Source: CAZPHU01 sp964419255
GTDB taxonomy: Bacteria > Fibrobacterota > Chitinivibrionia > Chitinivibrionales > CAYFVL01
NCBI GenBank assembly: GCA_964419255.1
Contig: CAYQOU010000012.1
Span: 1-64,000, forward strand
DNA length: 64,000 nt
Direction of reading: 5' to 3'
Part shown: positions 8,952-17,539 of the stretch, piece by piece
Position numbering within the stretch: position 1 is the stretch's first letter
How the letters are laid out: the number at the start of each line of letters is the position of its first letter
The notes under the pieces: model-generated
Told to the model about the DNA's origin: nothing
Seen by the model: only the letters and a program-made list of their open reading frames with translations
Databases searched by the model: none
Position numbers and translations under genes: made by a program

Positions 8952-9812
8952 CTACGTATTTACGATCCTTCCTCCGTTAGGGTGAATCACCTGTCCGGTT
9001 ATATATGATGAATCATCGCAGGCCAAAAATACATAGCTTGGCGCGATTTCGTATGGTTGCCCTGCCCGACCCATAGGAGTGCTGGTGCCAAAATCTGATA
9101 CATGCGTCTCATCATAGCTTGCCGGTATCAGCGGTGTCCATACCGGCCCGGGCGCCACCCCGTTTACGCGGATTCCCCTGTCAGCAAGATGCAGGGCAAG
9201 GGAGCGTGTCAGGGAAGTAATTCCACCCTTTGTGGCTGCGTAGCCCAGAAGAACCGGGTGGCCCTGATAGGCGGTGATCGATGTCGTGTTTATTATCGCC
9301 GCACCCTGACGGAGATGGGGCAGAGCTGCCTGTGTCATATAAAACATCGAAAACAGGTTAGTCCTAAAGGTCCTTTCCAGCTGCAGTGCCGAAATATCTT
9401 CGAACTTCTCGTAGGCGTGCTGCTCTCCAGCATTGTTGACCAGGATGTCTAGGCTTCCAAACTCTGCGAGGCTTCTATTAACCACTTCCCCGCAGAAATG
9501 TTGATCGCCCACATCCCCGGCGATAAGGAGTGCTTTGCCACCGTAGTTTTGCACAATCTCTGCCGTCTCCCGCGCATCCTCGTGCTCCTCAAGATAGACC
9601 ACCGATATGTTTGCCCCCTCCTTTGCGTATGCAATGGCTACCGCCCGGCCTATTCCGCTGTCTGCTCCGGTGATGATCGCGTTTTTTCCTTTTAATTTCC
9701 CCGCCGCCTTGTAGCTGGTATCATCGGTAACGGGCATTGGATCCATTTGATCCCGACGGCCCGGCTGATGGTTCTGATGCTGCGGTGGAAAACCTTTCTC
9801 CTGTTTGCTCAT
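8952..9812 (-). CDS. Short-chain dehydrogenase, YghA/YdaD (GSP39) type
   Basis: This 286-aa NAD(P)-dependent oxidoreductase of the classical SDR family has a Rossmann cofactor motif TGADSGIGRA (about residues 48-57), NNAGEQ, a catalytic Ser in NTTSIT and the Tyr-xxx-Lys pair in YAATKGG (about 203-209). The proline/glutamine-rich N-terminal extension of about 40 residues (KGFPPQHQNHQPGRRDQMDP) is typical of the YghA/GSP39 subgroup, which is often linked to general stress and is of unknown substrate. AAGGGC precedes the ATG as a ribosome-binding site. It is transcribed divergently from ku. A weak sigma-54-like sequence (TGGATCGGAATTTGCG on the minus strand, 9854-9869) lies about 45 bp upstream. 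Confidence 0.88.
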   Translation of the reverse strand: MSKQEKGFPPQHQNHQPGRRDQMDPMPVTDDTSYKAAGKLKGKNAIITGADSGIGRAVAIAYAKEGANISVVYLEEHEDARETAEIVQNYGGKALLIAGDVGDQHFCGEVVNRSLAEFGSLDILVNNAGEQHAYEKFEDISALQLERTFRTNLFSMFYMTQAALPHLRQGAAIINTTSITAYQGHPVLLGYAATKGGITSLTRSLALHLADRGIRVNGVAPGPVWTPLIPASYDETHVSDFGTSTPMGRAGQPYEIAPSYVFLACDDSSYITGQVIHPNGGRIVNT

Positions 9813-9853
9813 ATTCTTGCCCTTCGTTTACGTAAATCAGAAAAAAAATTTAA

Positions 9854-9869
9854 CGCAAATTCCGATCCA
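9854..9869 (-). promoter_or_regulatory. Weak sigma-54-like promoter upstream of the dehydrogenase
   Basis: The minus-strand sequence TGGATCGGAATTTGCG has GG and GC with the required ten-base spacing and a good TTTGC -12 box, but its -24 box is TGGATC rather than TGGCAC. The position, about 45 bp before the start codon, is suitable. Confidence 0.3.
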
Positions 9870-9922
9870 TTTATGCCTGTGGATGATATCAGATTCAAAA
9901 TTCAGGATTCATAGTTCCCCCG

Positions 9923-9938
9923 TGGCATAATCCTTGCC
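9923..9938 (+). promoter_or_regulatory. Predicted sigma-54 promoter of ku
   Basis: TGGCATAATCCTTGCC matches the RpoN -24/-12 pattern TGGCAC-N5-TTGCW with exact GG-N10-GC spacing. It lies 47 bp upstream of the ku start codon, giving a leader of about 35 bases that holds the AAAAGGAGG ribosome-binding site. Confidence 0.65.
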
Positions 9939-9984
9939 CCATCTCTTGGGCGAGATGCCCCTTGATTACAAAAAGGAGGAGTGT

Positions 9985-10839
9985 ATGGCACGGTCGATCT
10001 GGAAAGGCGCCATATCTTTCGGCCTGGTTAATGTGCCGGTTGGCTTATATGCGGCAGAGAGTCGTTCCGATGTGCATTTCACCATGCTCGATAGCAGAAA
10101 CAAGGCACACGTGCGCTATCAGCGGGTAAACGAGATAACCGGCGAGCAGGTGCCCTGGGATGCTGTCGTAAAGGCGTATGAGTATGATGATGGCGATTTT
10201 GTTGTTGTGACGGATGAAGATTTTAAGAGGGCATCGGTGGAGGCGACTCAGACGGTAGAGATTGAAGATTTTGTGGATAAGGGTGCCGTGGACTATGTCT
10301 ACTTCGATAAACCCTACTACCTGGTGCCGGGTAAGAAGGGAGAGAAGGGATATGTGCTTTTACGGGAGACGCTTCGCAGGACAAACAAGGTCGGCATAGC
10401 GCGGGTTGTTATCCGAAGCAAGGAGCATCTGGCGGCGCTTATCCCCGAAGGAAATGCACTGGTGCTGGACCTGATCCGATTCAAACAGGAACTTCGTGAT
10501 CCGTCGGAATATAACCTTCCGGGTGAAAACTTGGATGAATACAAGGTTTCTCCCAAGGAAATAGACATGGCGGAGAAGCTGGTCGAGGCGATGAGCTCGG
10601 AGTGGGAGCCCGATAAATATCATGACAAGTATCAGGAGAAGCTGATGGAATATATCGAGCAGAAGATCCGTGAGGGGCGCGGTGAAGAAGTCCCGGAGCC
10701 GACGCCTGCACCGGAACCCCAGGCGCGGGTGATCGATATGATGGATCTTCTCAAGCAGAGTGTCGAGGCGACTGCGCAAAGCAGGGGAAAGAAAAACCCG
10801 GAAAAGGCAGGGGCACGGAAAAGAAGAAAAGTCGGATGA
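9985..10839 (+). CDS. ku: DNA end-binding protein Ku (bacterial NHEJ)
   Basis: This 284-aa homodimeric Ku protein binds DNA double-strand ends and recruits LigD for non-homologous end joining. The N-terminus MARSIWKGAISFGLVNVPVG is the hallmark of bacterial Ku. The core continues with the DEDFKRA and DYVYFDKPYYLVPG segments, and the C-terminal tail (residues about 265-284) is Lys/Arg-rich, as in many Ku proteins that thread onto DNA. The start is at 9985 because AAAAGGAGG lies just upstream. A longer in-frame start at 9934 would run through the promoter. ligD follows after 180 bp on the same strand. A sigma-54 promoter motif precedes it, which is unusual for Ku. Confidence 0.95.
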   Translation: MARSIWKGAISFGLVNVPVGLYAAESRSDVHFTMLDSRNKAHVRYQRVNEITGEQVPWDAVVKAYEYDDGDFVVVTDEDFKRASVEATQTVEIEDFVDKGAVDYVYFDKPYYLVPGKKGEKGYVLLRETLRRTNKVGIARVVIRSKEHLAALIPEGNALVLDLIRFKQELRDPSEYNLPGENLDEYKVSPKEIDMAEKLVEAMSSEWEPDKYHDKYQEKLMEYIEQKIREGRGEEVPEPTPAPEPQARVIDMMDLLKQSVEATAQSRGKKNPEKAGARKRRKVG

Positions 10840-11019
10840 TACTTGTCTGATTATTCACTCCCTGGATTCTTTTTTTGAAAATCCGTTCCCGTTTCCAGTC
10901 GCGCTCAGCGGCAAAAGCGAAAGGTATAAAAGAATGTTTTTTTTGTTTATTCGGTTCTGATTTTTTTCTTTCCGAATCCGTCGGATATAGCCCATAGTAT
11001 TCTAGAGTAAGGGAATCAT

Positions 11020-13614
11020 ATGAGTCTAGCCGCCTACAAGAATAAGCGCGATTTAGAGAAAACCCCGGAGCCTTCCGGTGAGGAACACACCGGTGATTCG
11101 GGGCGTCTGTATGTCGTGCAGAAACATGCCGCGACACGTCTCCATTACGACTTCCGCCTTGAACTTGACGGTGTACTCAAAAGCTGGGCGGTGCCAAAAG
11201 GACCCTGTTACGATCCTGCTGAGAAGCGACTTGCGGTTCATGTGGAGGATCATCCGGTCGAGTATGGTTCGTTCGAAGGGACTATTCCCAAAGGAGAGTA
11301 TGGCGGCGGTACGGTGATGGTGTGGGATATGGGCTGGTGGGAGCCGATGGGTGATGCTCTCCGGGATTATGGCCGTGGGAAGTTGAAATTTCGTATCCAC
11401 GGTAAAAAACTGAAAGGGATCTGGACGCTTGCCCGAATGGGCGGGCGGGCAGGCGAGGATGCCGACAACTGGCTTCTGATCAAGCACAAGGATGAACATG
11501 CCAGACCACTTGGCCAATACGATGTGACAAGGGAACAGCCCCAAAGTGTAGCAACCCGGAGGGATTTGGATCAGATCGCACGGGAGGCCGACGATGTCTG
11601 GAGCAGTAAAGATCGTCATCGGGACGATGGTACCATATCGATTAGAGATGAAATCGATTTCACCGAAAAGCTGCGGGGCGTTTCAGGGGCACGGGAGGCT
11701 AATATTCCCCGTGAGATCCATCCCGAGCTGGCGACGCCGGTGAACCAACCGCCAAAAGGGGAGCAGTGGCTGCATGAGATAAAGTACGATGGCTACCGTA
11801 TACTCTGCTATAAAAATGGCGATGAAGTGAGGCTTCTCACCAGGCGGGGACATCTCTGGAATAACCGTTTCGTTCAGGTCGCAAAGCGGGCAAAGGATCT
11901 TCCGGTAAGTGACATCGTGCTTGATGGTGAAGTGGTGGTGCTGAGGGAAAACGGCACGACCGATTTTCAGGCGCTTCAAAATGTACTCAAGGGAATCGAA
12001 AGGGGAAGGCTGACTTATTTCACCTTCGATTGTGTCTATTGTAAAGGGTATGATCTGACCATGGCAACACTCGAGGATAGAAAGAGGATTTTGAAAACGG
12101 TTGTCGACAGGATGGGAAGCAGTACAATCCAATACAGCGATCATATTCGGGGAAAGGGAGATGTTGTTCTTAAACGCGCGTGTGAGCTGGGGCTTGAGGG
12201 GATAATCTCAAAACGTGCGGACAGCCGCTATCAGCAGCGTCGCAGCAGAAGTTGGACTAAAACAAAGTGTCTGAAACGGCAGGAATTTGTCATAGGCGGA
12301 TACACCGAGCCCGGGGGCAGCCGAAAAGGCTTCGGTGCTCTTCTTATGGGATATTATGAGGGCGATAGCTTTGTCTTTGCTGGCAAGGTGGGAACCGGTT
12401 ACACAGAAGAGACCATCGAGAGCTTGACCAAAGAGCTTGCAAAAAGAGAAATAGACGGGCCGGTATTCGAAAACCCGCCCACCGGGCGCGATGCACGGGG
12501 GGTACACTGGATTCGTCCCGAGTTGGTGGGAGAGGTTGAGTTTAACGGGTGGACAGAGGATTCGGTCTTACGTCAACCAGCATTCAAAGGCTTACGGGAG
12601 GATAAAGATCCGAAAGATATCGGGCTTGAGAGTGAAACACCGATTCAGGCAATAATCGATACCGGAGAGGGAAAAGTTAGGGAAAAAGAAGAAACAAAAA
12701 CAAAAACCCCCAAAAAGGAGCATGTCGAGGTGGCGGGTATTCGACTGAGTAATCCCGACCGAATCCTGTATCCCGAGCAGGGAATCGCAAAAGCGACTCT
12801 GGCTCGCTATTACGAGGCAATACACGAATGGATGCTTCCTCATCTGCGTGGACGTCCCCTGGCTCTGGTCAGATGCCCACAGGGACACCACCGGAATTGT
12901 TTCTTTCAGAAACATATGGATGAAGCCTTACCCGGACACATCCGCACCGTGCCCATACGGGAAAAGCAAAGGGACGAAAACTATCTGATCATCGACACCC
13001 TGGAGGGATTGATATCGATGGTGCAACTGGCGGTTTTGGAGATTCATCCATGGGGCAGTCGGGAAGATAAAATAGAATATCCGGACAGGATGGTATTCGA
13101 TCTCGATCCGGATCCCGATGTCAGCTGGCGGCGGGTGGAAGAGGCTGCTCTGCATATGAAAGATGAGTTGGAACAACTGGGTTTGGAGAGTTTTGTCAAG
13201 ACAACCGGTGGCAAGGGGCTTCATGTAGTTGTTCCGCTTGTACGCCGGTCCGATTGGGATGAGGTAAAGGCGGTGAGTAAGGCGATAGCGTTCGATCTGG
13301 CACACCGCTATTCGAAAGATTACACGGCCACGATGAGTAAGTCGAAGCGGAAGAATAGAATCTATATAGACTATGTTCGAAACAGTCGTGGCGCAACATC
13401 GGTGGCTGCCTACTCTACGCGGGCCCGCTACGGTGCCCCGGTCTCAACCCCAGTGTCATGGGAGGAGATAGAGAGGGGAATCTCACCGCAAGCTTTTACG
13501 ATCGATACGGTGGTGGATCGATTGAGAGCACTTGAAAAGGACCCCTGGGAGGGAATCGATTCCATCAATCAGTCGATAACCGTATCTTTACTTCGGGAGC
13601 TGAAAATGAAATAG
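11020..13614 (+). CDS. ligD: ATP-dependent DNA ligase/polymerase/3'-phosphoesterase LigD
   Basis: This 864-aa multifunctional end-joining enzyme has the Pseudomonas-type domain order. First is a 3'-phosphoesterase (residues about 20-180, with HYDFRLELDG and GTIPKGEYGGG). Next is the ATP-dependent ligase (about 220-545; the AMP-accepting Lys is Lys255 in EIKYDGYR). Last is the primase-like polymerase (about 570-860; metal-binding DLD in FDLDPDPD, Asp694/Asp696). With Ku it should process and seal double-strand breaks. A Lys/Glu/Thr-rich linker (KEETKTKTPKK, near 555) joins ligase and polymerase. No sigma-54 motif was found directly upstream, so it may be read through from ku or use another promoter. 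Confidence 0.96.
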   Translation: MSLAAYKNKRDLEKTPEPSGEEHTGDSGRLYVVQKHAATRLHYDFRLELDGVLKSWAVPKGPCYDPAEKRLAVHVEDHPVEYGSFEGTIPKGEYGGGTVMVWDMGWWEPMGDALRDYGRGKLKFRIHGKKLKGIWTLARMGGRAGEDADNWLLIKHKDEHARPLGQYDVTREQPQSVATRRDLDQIAREADDVWSSKDRHRDDGTISIRDEIDFTEKLRGVSGAREANIPREIHPELATPVNQPPKGEQWLHEIKYDGYRILCYKNGDEVRLLTRRGHLWNNRFVQVAKRAKDLPVSDIVLDGEVVVLRENGTTDFQALQNVLKGIERGRLTYFTFDCVYCKGYDLTMATLEDRKRILKTVVDRMGSSTIQYSDHIRGKGDVVLKRACELGLEGIISKRADSRYQQRRSRSWTKTKCLKRQEFVIGGYTEPGGSRKGFGALLMGYYEGDSFVFAGKVGTGYTEETIESLTKELAKREIDGPVFENPPTGRDARGVHWIRPELVGEVEFNGWTEDSVLRQPAFKGLREDKDPKDIGLESETPIQAIIDTGEGKVREKEETKTKTPKKEHVEVAGIRLSNPDRILYPEQGIAKATLARYYEAIHEWMLPHLRGRPLALVRCPQGHHRNCFFQKHMDEALPGHIRTVPIREKQRDENYLIIDTLEGLISMVQLAVLEIHPWGSREDKIEYPDRMVFDLDPDPDVSWRRVEEAALHMKDELEQLGLESFVKTTGGKGLHVVVPLVRRSDWDEVKAVSKAIAFDLAHRYSKDYTATMSKSKRKNRIYIDYVRNSRGATSVAAYSTRARYGAPVSTPVSWEEIERGISPQAFTIDTVVDRLRALEKDPWEGIDSINQSITVSLLRELKMK

Positions 13615-13731
13615 GGGGCTTACGGCATATGTGAGGAGGGGCAAAGACCGGAGATTTTTTCCTGACTGTATTGCAGGCATACCGTATATTTTGAGCTTGC
13701 ACCGGATGGGTATTTGCAAAAAGGAGGTTTT

Positions 13732-13905
13732 ATGGTTGCCTGGGCATTACTTCTTATGATTGCGGCGATTATCGCAGGGGTATTCGGATTCGGCGGATTT
13801 GCGGCTACGACCGCTCTTGTGGGCAAAATCGCTTTCGGTGTCTTACTGGCCGTATCGATGGTTTTATTCATCGCCGGACTGGCTCGTGGCAGGCCAAAGG
13901 TCTAG
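13732..13905 (+). CDS. DUF1328 (YtjA-type) small membrane protein
   Basis: This 57-aa hydrophobic protein has two predicted membrane segments (residues about 3-25 and 30-52) and the Gly/Ala-rich FGFGG and FAATTALVGKIAF pattern of the DUF1328/YtjA family. The function is unknown. Such genes often travel with stress-resistance genes in many bacteria. AAGGAGG lies 5-11 bases before the ATG, which fixes this start. Upstream in-frame TTG/ATG codons would place the ribosome-binding site inside the gene. The diadenylate cyclase gene begins 21 bp downstream, suggesting co-transcription. Confidence 0.85.
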   Translation: MVAWALLLMIAAIIAGVFGFGGFAATTALVGKIAFGVLLAVSMVLFIAGLARGRPKV

Positions 13906-13926
13906 ACACAGGATGGTGATAGTGTT

Positions 13927-15393
13927 ATGCCCGAGAGAATAGCCATTTTTTTCGAAGAGTTGTTCAGCACGTTTCGGTTTGCCGATGTGCTGGATGTATT
14001 GGCCGTATCGGTCATCTTATACTTCGTTCTTCTCTGGATGCGGGAGCGTGCCTCCCGTTCGATGATGGTTGCCACTATCATTGTCGGTGCCCTCTTTCTT
14101 CTCTCCCGTATTCTGGACATGTACCTGACCTCTCTTCTCTTTCAGCTGGGGTTGGTGATAATCGTGGTGACTCTTGTTTTGGCTTTTAACATGGATATCC
14201 GTCGTGCATTCGAACGTCTTGCTTCCTGGGGAGACATTCGACGCGCAAGGCTCAAGCATCAGGAAGCCACCGAGGCACTCGATACGGTTGTGGAGGCGGT
14301 GCAGAATCTTGCATCCGAAAAGATCGGCGCGCTGGTTGTGTTTCGGGGGAGGGAGTCGCTGGAGGGCCAGATTCGCGGAGGAGAGGAACTGGAGGGGGTT
14401 CCAAGCACTGCACTTCTGTATAGTATCTTCGATCCATCATCGGCGGGCCACGATGGAGCGGTAATCATCCAGGATGGTAAAATCATGCGTTTCGGGGTGC
14501 ACCTTCCGTTGTCAAGTAATCTTTCCAGGGTGGGTTCGGGAGGAACCAGGCATGCCGCGGCGCTTGGACTTGCCGAGAGCACGGACGCATTGGTCGTAGC
14601 GGTTTCGGAAGAGCGGGGCACGATCAGCATCGCCCAGCAGGGGCGTCTAATGAGAGTAACCTCAGCCTCGGAGCTGCGTCAGCGATTGGAGGCCTTCTAT
14701 CGTGACATCGCTTCTCCGGCTCTGGCCCGTAAGCCGGGTAAGTCGCCTCTGACAAGGCATTTTGGGCTGAAGTTTTTGTCGGTCGGCCTGTCGCTTCTTC
14801 TTTGGCTTCTTTTCGGCTATCAGGTTGAAGAATTGGAAAAAACATACATGGTGCCTATCGAATTCCGTAATCTCCCGCCGCAGTGGATAATTGAAAATCC
14901 CCGTCCCACCGAAGCCCGTGTCACCCTCAAGGGGGCTGAGCGGGAGTTTGATTTCGACCGCAGTACGCTTGTCGTCGCCTTAGACATGAGTGGTATTCAT
15001 GAGGCGCAGAAGAGCACATTTCTTACCAAGGAAGCGGTTCGAAAACCGCCTGTTCTGGAAGTTACCCAGGTTCAACCCGGGATCGTTCGATTCGATGCCT
15101 TTCAACTGATCGAAGTACTTCTTCCGGTGCAGCCGATTCTCAGGGGGGCACTGCCACAGGGGCTTGTGCTGGATAAGATCACCACTACACCCGAGCGGGT
15201 TCAGGTGCTTGTCCGTCGATCATTGCGGGGAGAGCTGAATCAGATTGCAACCGAGCCCATAACTCTTGACTCTTTAACACGGTCCTCGACTGTCGAAACG
15301 CGTCTGGTGTTACCGGAATATGCGCAATTTCCTCCTGGAGCCCCCACGCGAGCAACGGTCTCAATCACTCTCGACACCACGGCCGCCCGCTGA
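13927..15393 (+). CDS. Diadenylate cyclase CdaA fused to a CdaR/YbbR region
   Basis: This 488-aa protein should make cyclic di-AMP from two ATP at the membrane. Residues about 15-95 form three transmembrane helices, as in CdaA. Residues about 115-255 are the DAC domain, with the DGA motif (HDGAVII, Asp176) and the segment GTRHAAALG (Arg208-His209-Ala210). The canonical motif there is RHR, so the third residue differs. A fourth transmembrane helix (about 280-300) leads into an extracytoplasmic part with two YbbR-like repeats (about 305-395 and 400-485), which is normally the separate regulator CdaR. The length, about twice that of CdaA, and the uninterrupted frame support a real fusion. ATP binding looks intact, but activity cannot be judged from the sequence alone. 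Confidence 0.85.
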   Translation: MPERIAIFFEELFSTFRFADVLDVLAVSVILYFVLLWMRERASRSMMVATIIVGALFLLSRILDMYLTSLLFQLGLVIIVVTLVLAFNMDIRRAFERLASWGDIRRARLKHQEATEALDTVVEAVQNLASEKIGALVVFRGRESLEGQIRGGEELEGVPSTALLYSIFDPSSAGHDGAVIIQDGKIMRFGVHLPLSSNLSRVGSGGTRHAAALGLAESTDALVVAVSEERGTISIAQQGRLMRVTSASELRQRLEAFYRDIASPALARKPGKSPLTRHFGLKFLSVGLSLLLWLLFGYQVEELEKTYMVPIEFRNLPPQWIIENPRPTEARVTLKGAEREFDFDRSTLVVALDMSGIHEAQKSTFLTKEAVRKPPVLEVTQVQPGIVRFDAFQLIEVLLPVQPILRGALPQGLVLDKITTTPERVQVLVRRSLRGELNQIATEPITLDSLTRSSTVETRLVLPEYAQFPPGAPTRATVSITLDTTAAR

Positions 15394-15415
15394 TTCTACA
15401 CTAATCCTGAAATCG

Positions 15416-15451
15416 GGCCGCAGGGCTGCGCCTTTTCTTCTTTTTTTTTTT
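15416..15451 (+). terminator. Probable Rho-independent terminator after the diadenylate cyclase
   Basis: A short GC-rich hairpin (GGCCGCA / TGCGCC with a one-base bulge, 15416-15432) is followed by TTTTCTTC and a run of ten or more T. It lies 22 bp after the stop codon and just before a sigma-54 promoter motif. Confidence 0.5.
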
Positions 15452-15478
15452 CGGTTTAATCAAGAATCAGACTATCGC

Positions 15479-15494
15479 CGGCATTTCTGTTGCT
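15479..15494 (+). promoter_or_regulatory. Predicted sigma-54 promoter of the 145-aa secreted protein
   Basis: CGGCATTTCTGTTGCT has GG-N10-GC spacing with a good TTGCT -12 box. It lies 53 bp before the start codon at 15547 and directly after a terminator-like hairpin. Confidence 0.55.
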
Positions 15495-15546
15495 TTCTTG
15501 TTGTGTGTTTCATAGATACGCATTACACGTAGAGATGGGGGATTGT

Positions 15547-15984
15547 ATGTACAGACGATTGCTGGTGATGTTAAGCATAATGTTTTTAGCTATCAAGAGT
15601 GCCGATTCACAACCTGCCGTTCCCGATACCGCTCAGCCAGGTGTCGATACGGTGCTGAAGGATCTATATCTGAAAGGGGAAATGGATACGGTGCGGGGGA
15701 TTGTAATCGGCTCCGATGTATCTTCGTCTGGTACGATTCCACTCGAAACAATATCGATTCGGACCACTGCAGACACGGTAACCGCATACCTGGCGCCTTC
15801 CTGGTATCTGGAGCAGCAGGATATATCGGTGACGCGATTTGATCGGGTGATGGTTTACGGCTCGCGATTATGGTATGGAGATCGGTGGATAGTAATCGCA
15901 CGAACGCTTCAAAAGAATGGTGAAGAAGTCGTTTTACGCGACAGGAGAGGACGTCCGCTCTGGAAAAGGGGGGCAGACTGGTGA
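15547..15984 (+). CDS. Predicted secreted protein of unknown function
   Basis: This 145-aa protein has an N-terminal signal peptide (MYRRLLVMLSIMFLAIKSADS, cleavage probably after Ala-Asp-Ser around residue 20). The mature part holds a beta-rich region (VRGIVIGSDVSSSGTIPLETISIR, given in parts: VRGIVIG, LETISIRT, VTAYLAPSWYL, DRVMVYGSRLWYGDRWIVIA). The pattern recalls a small OB- or beta-barrel-like fold, but I cannot assign a family. ATG at 15547 is preferred because the signal peptide then begins properly, and an ATG at 15535 is in frame. It is preceded by a sigma-54 promoter motif and followed by a copy of the dispersed inverted repeat, so it appears to be a single-gene unit. Confidence 0.65.
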   Translation: MYRRLLVMLSIMFLAIKSADSQPAVPDTAQPGVDTVLKDLYLKGEMDTVRGIVIGSDVSSSGTIPLETISIRTTADTVTAYLAPSWYLEQQDISVTRFDRVMVYGSRLWYGDRWIVIARTLQKNGEEVVLRDRRGRPLWKRGADW

Positions 15985-15990
15985 TCATGA

Positions 15991-16082
15991 CCTAAGCTGA
16001 GCGACTCTTCCCCGGCGATTTGAGAAGATTTTTTTCCTCATGGGATTGAGTAACTCATCCACTCAGAACCGCTCAGCTTGAG
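15991..16082. repeat. Dispersed inverted-repeat element, copy C
   Basis: The terminal inverted repeats are CCTAAGCTGAGCG (15991-16003) and CGCTCAGCTTGAG (16070-16082). The interior contains GGCGATTTG and ACTCATCCACTCAGAACCGC, the family signatures. It lies directly after the secreted-protein gene. Confidence 0.7.
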
Positions 16083-16321
16083 CATGAATGGCCCGAATCC
16101 GCCGAGTCGAGCTGTGAAAGCGGATGCGGCCTGCCGCGTTCATCGACACGATTAAATGCGCACCCGAAGGTATTCTCAAATTATAACCCCCTGATTCTCA
16201 AATAGTGTCTCATCCGGGGTTCGGTCCCTGGTTGCTTTCAGAGGCGTTTTCCCGATAATCTGAGAGTAGAAGAAGAGGAAGCTGGGGAGGGGGCCGATTG
16301 TCGCAAACAATTCCGCCTGTT

Positions 16322-16337
16322 TGGCCCGCGTTTTGCG
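16322..16337 (+). promoter_or_regulatory. Predicted sigma-54 promoter of the glycan operon
   Basis: TGGCCCGCGTTTTGCG has GG-N10-GC spacing and a strong TTTTGC -12 box; the -24 box has C in place of A. It lies 87 bp upstream of the first epimerase start. The rest of the 439-bp gap holds a repeat copy and two direct copies of TTCTCAAAT near 16174 and 16195 of unknown meaning. Confidence 0.5.
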
Positions 16338-16423
16338 GGTGAGTACCATCGCATGCCTACATGAGTACCTGTTTGTCTTTTCTCGTAAATATCGAAATCA
16401 AAACGTTTACAAAGAGGTTTATT

Positions 16424-17539
16424 ATGGGAAAGAAGGTCCTGATAACGGGCGGTGCCGGATTTATCGGCTCTCATCTGGCCGATGAACTACTGGCGAGTGG
16501 ATATGCCGTACGGGTACTGGATAATCTTTGTCCACAGGTCCACGGAGCGGGCGGACAGAAGCCGGCGTATCTATCCGAAGATGTGGAGTTTCTGTTGGGA
16601 GATGTGTGTGACAGGGATGCTGTCGATCGAGCAGTAGAGGGGGTAGAGGCGGTTTTTCACTTTGCGGCTGCCGTCGGGGTAGGGCAAAGTATGTATGAGA
16701 TAGAAAAATATACAAACATAAATAATCGCGGCACTGCCGTTTTGCTGGAGTCACTCATGACCTCTTCGGTGCAGAAACTGGTGGTGGCATCTAGCATGAG
16801 TATTTACGGAGAGGGATTATACCGGGATGCCGATGGTGCGGTTATCCACGATGCCCGGCGTGAGGATGAAAACTTGCGCAAGGGGGCATGGGAGGTGTCG
16901 GATGGAGACCGGCAGCTGGTACCGATTCCCACGCCCGAGCATAAGCAACCCGCGCTGGCTTCAATCTATGCCTTGTCAAAATATGATCAGGAGCGGATGT
17001 GTTTGATGTTTGGGGATGCCTACAAGATTCCTACCGTGGCATTGCGCTTTTTCAATGTCTACGGGCCGCGTCAGGCATTGTCAAATCCATACACCGGTGT
17101 TTTGGCAATTTTCGCATCGCGCCTGCTCAACGAAAAATCACCCATGGTTTTTGAGGATGGCCTGCAAAAACGAGATTTTGTCAGTGTCTATGACATTGCC
17201 AGGGCATGTCGCGCCGCAATGGAGAAGCCGGAGGCGGCCGGTCGAGCCATAAATGTGGGCAGCGGTAAGGCCTACACGGTTGAAAGTGTTGGAAGTCAAG
17301 TAGCATCTGTTCTTGACAAGCCGCATTTGGAGCCGATAATAACGGGTAAATATCGTACCGGCGATATACGGCACTGTTTCTCGGATATTTCTCTTGCCGC
17401 CGGTCTGCTCGATTATCACCCGCGGGTTGAACTCGAAGATGGACTCAAGGAGCTTGCCCAGTGGTTGGAAGGGCAAATAGCCCGCGACCAGGTTGAACAT
17501 GCTCACGCCGAATTATCCAGAAGGGGGTTAACTGTATGA
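16424..17539 (+). CDS. NAD-dependent nucleotide-sugar epimerase/dehydratase
   Basis: This 371-aa extended short-chain dehydrogenase has an N-terminal Rossmann motif TGGAGFIGSHLAD (residues about 7-19), a catalytic SSMSIYGEG segment and the Tyr-xxx-Lys pair in YALSKYDQE (about 185-193), typical of UDP-glucose 4-epimerase-like enzymes acting on nucleotide sugars. The substrate cannot be told. It is the first gene of an eight-gene operon. Its stop overlaps the next start by four bases (17536-17539). The start at 16424 is chosen because AAGAGG precedes it and the Rossmann motif begins at once. An upstream ATG at 16361 adds an unlikely extension. Confidence 0.85.
   Translation: MGKKVLITGGAGFIGSHLADELLASGYAVRVLDNLCPQVHGAGGQKPAYLSEDVEFLLGDVCDRDAVDRAVEGVEAVFHFAAAVGVGQSMYEIEKYTNINNRGTAVLLESLMTSSVQKLVVASSMSIYGEGLYRDADGAVIHDARREDENLRKGAWEVSDGDRQLVPIPTPEHKQPALASIYALSKYDQERMCLMFGDAYKIPTVALRFFNVYGPRQALSNPYTGVLAIFASRLLNEKSPMVFEDGLQKRDFVSVYDIARACRAAMEKPEAAGRAINVGSGKAYTVESVGSQVASVLDKPHLEPIITGKYRTGDIRHCFSDISLAAGLLDYHPRVELEDGLKELAQWLEGQIARDQVEHAHAELSRRGLTV

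Noticed and set aside
9934..9984. Longer Ku start at 9934
   Set aside because: It would overlap the sigma-54 motif, and the strong AAAAGGAGG and the conserved MARSIWKG start both point to 9985.
13706..13721. GG-N10-GC match CGGATGGGTATTTGCA just before the DUF1328 gene
   Set aside because: The -24 box is poor and transcription would begin almost at the start codon, inside the ribosome-binding site. It is probably chance.
16217..16245. tRNA T-arm-like sequence GGTTCGGTCCCTGG
   Set aside because: No acceptor stem, D-arm or anticodon arm could be built around it.
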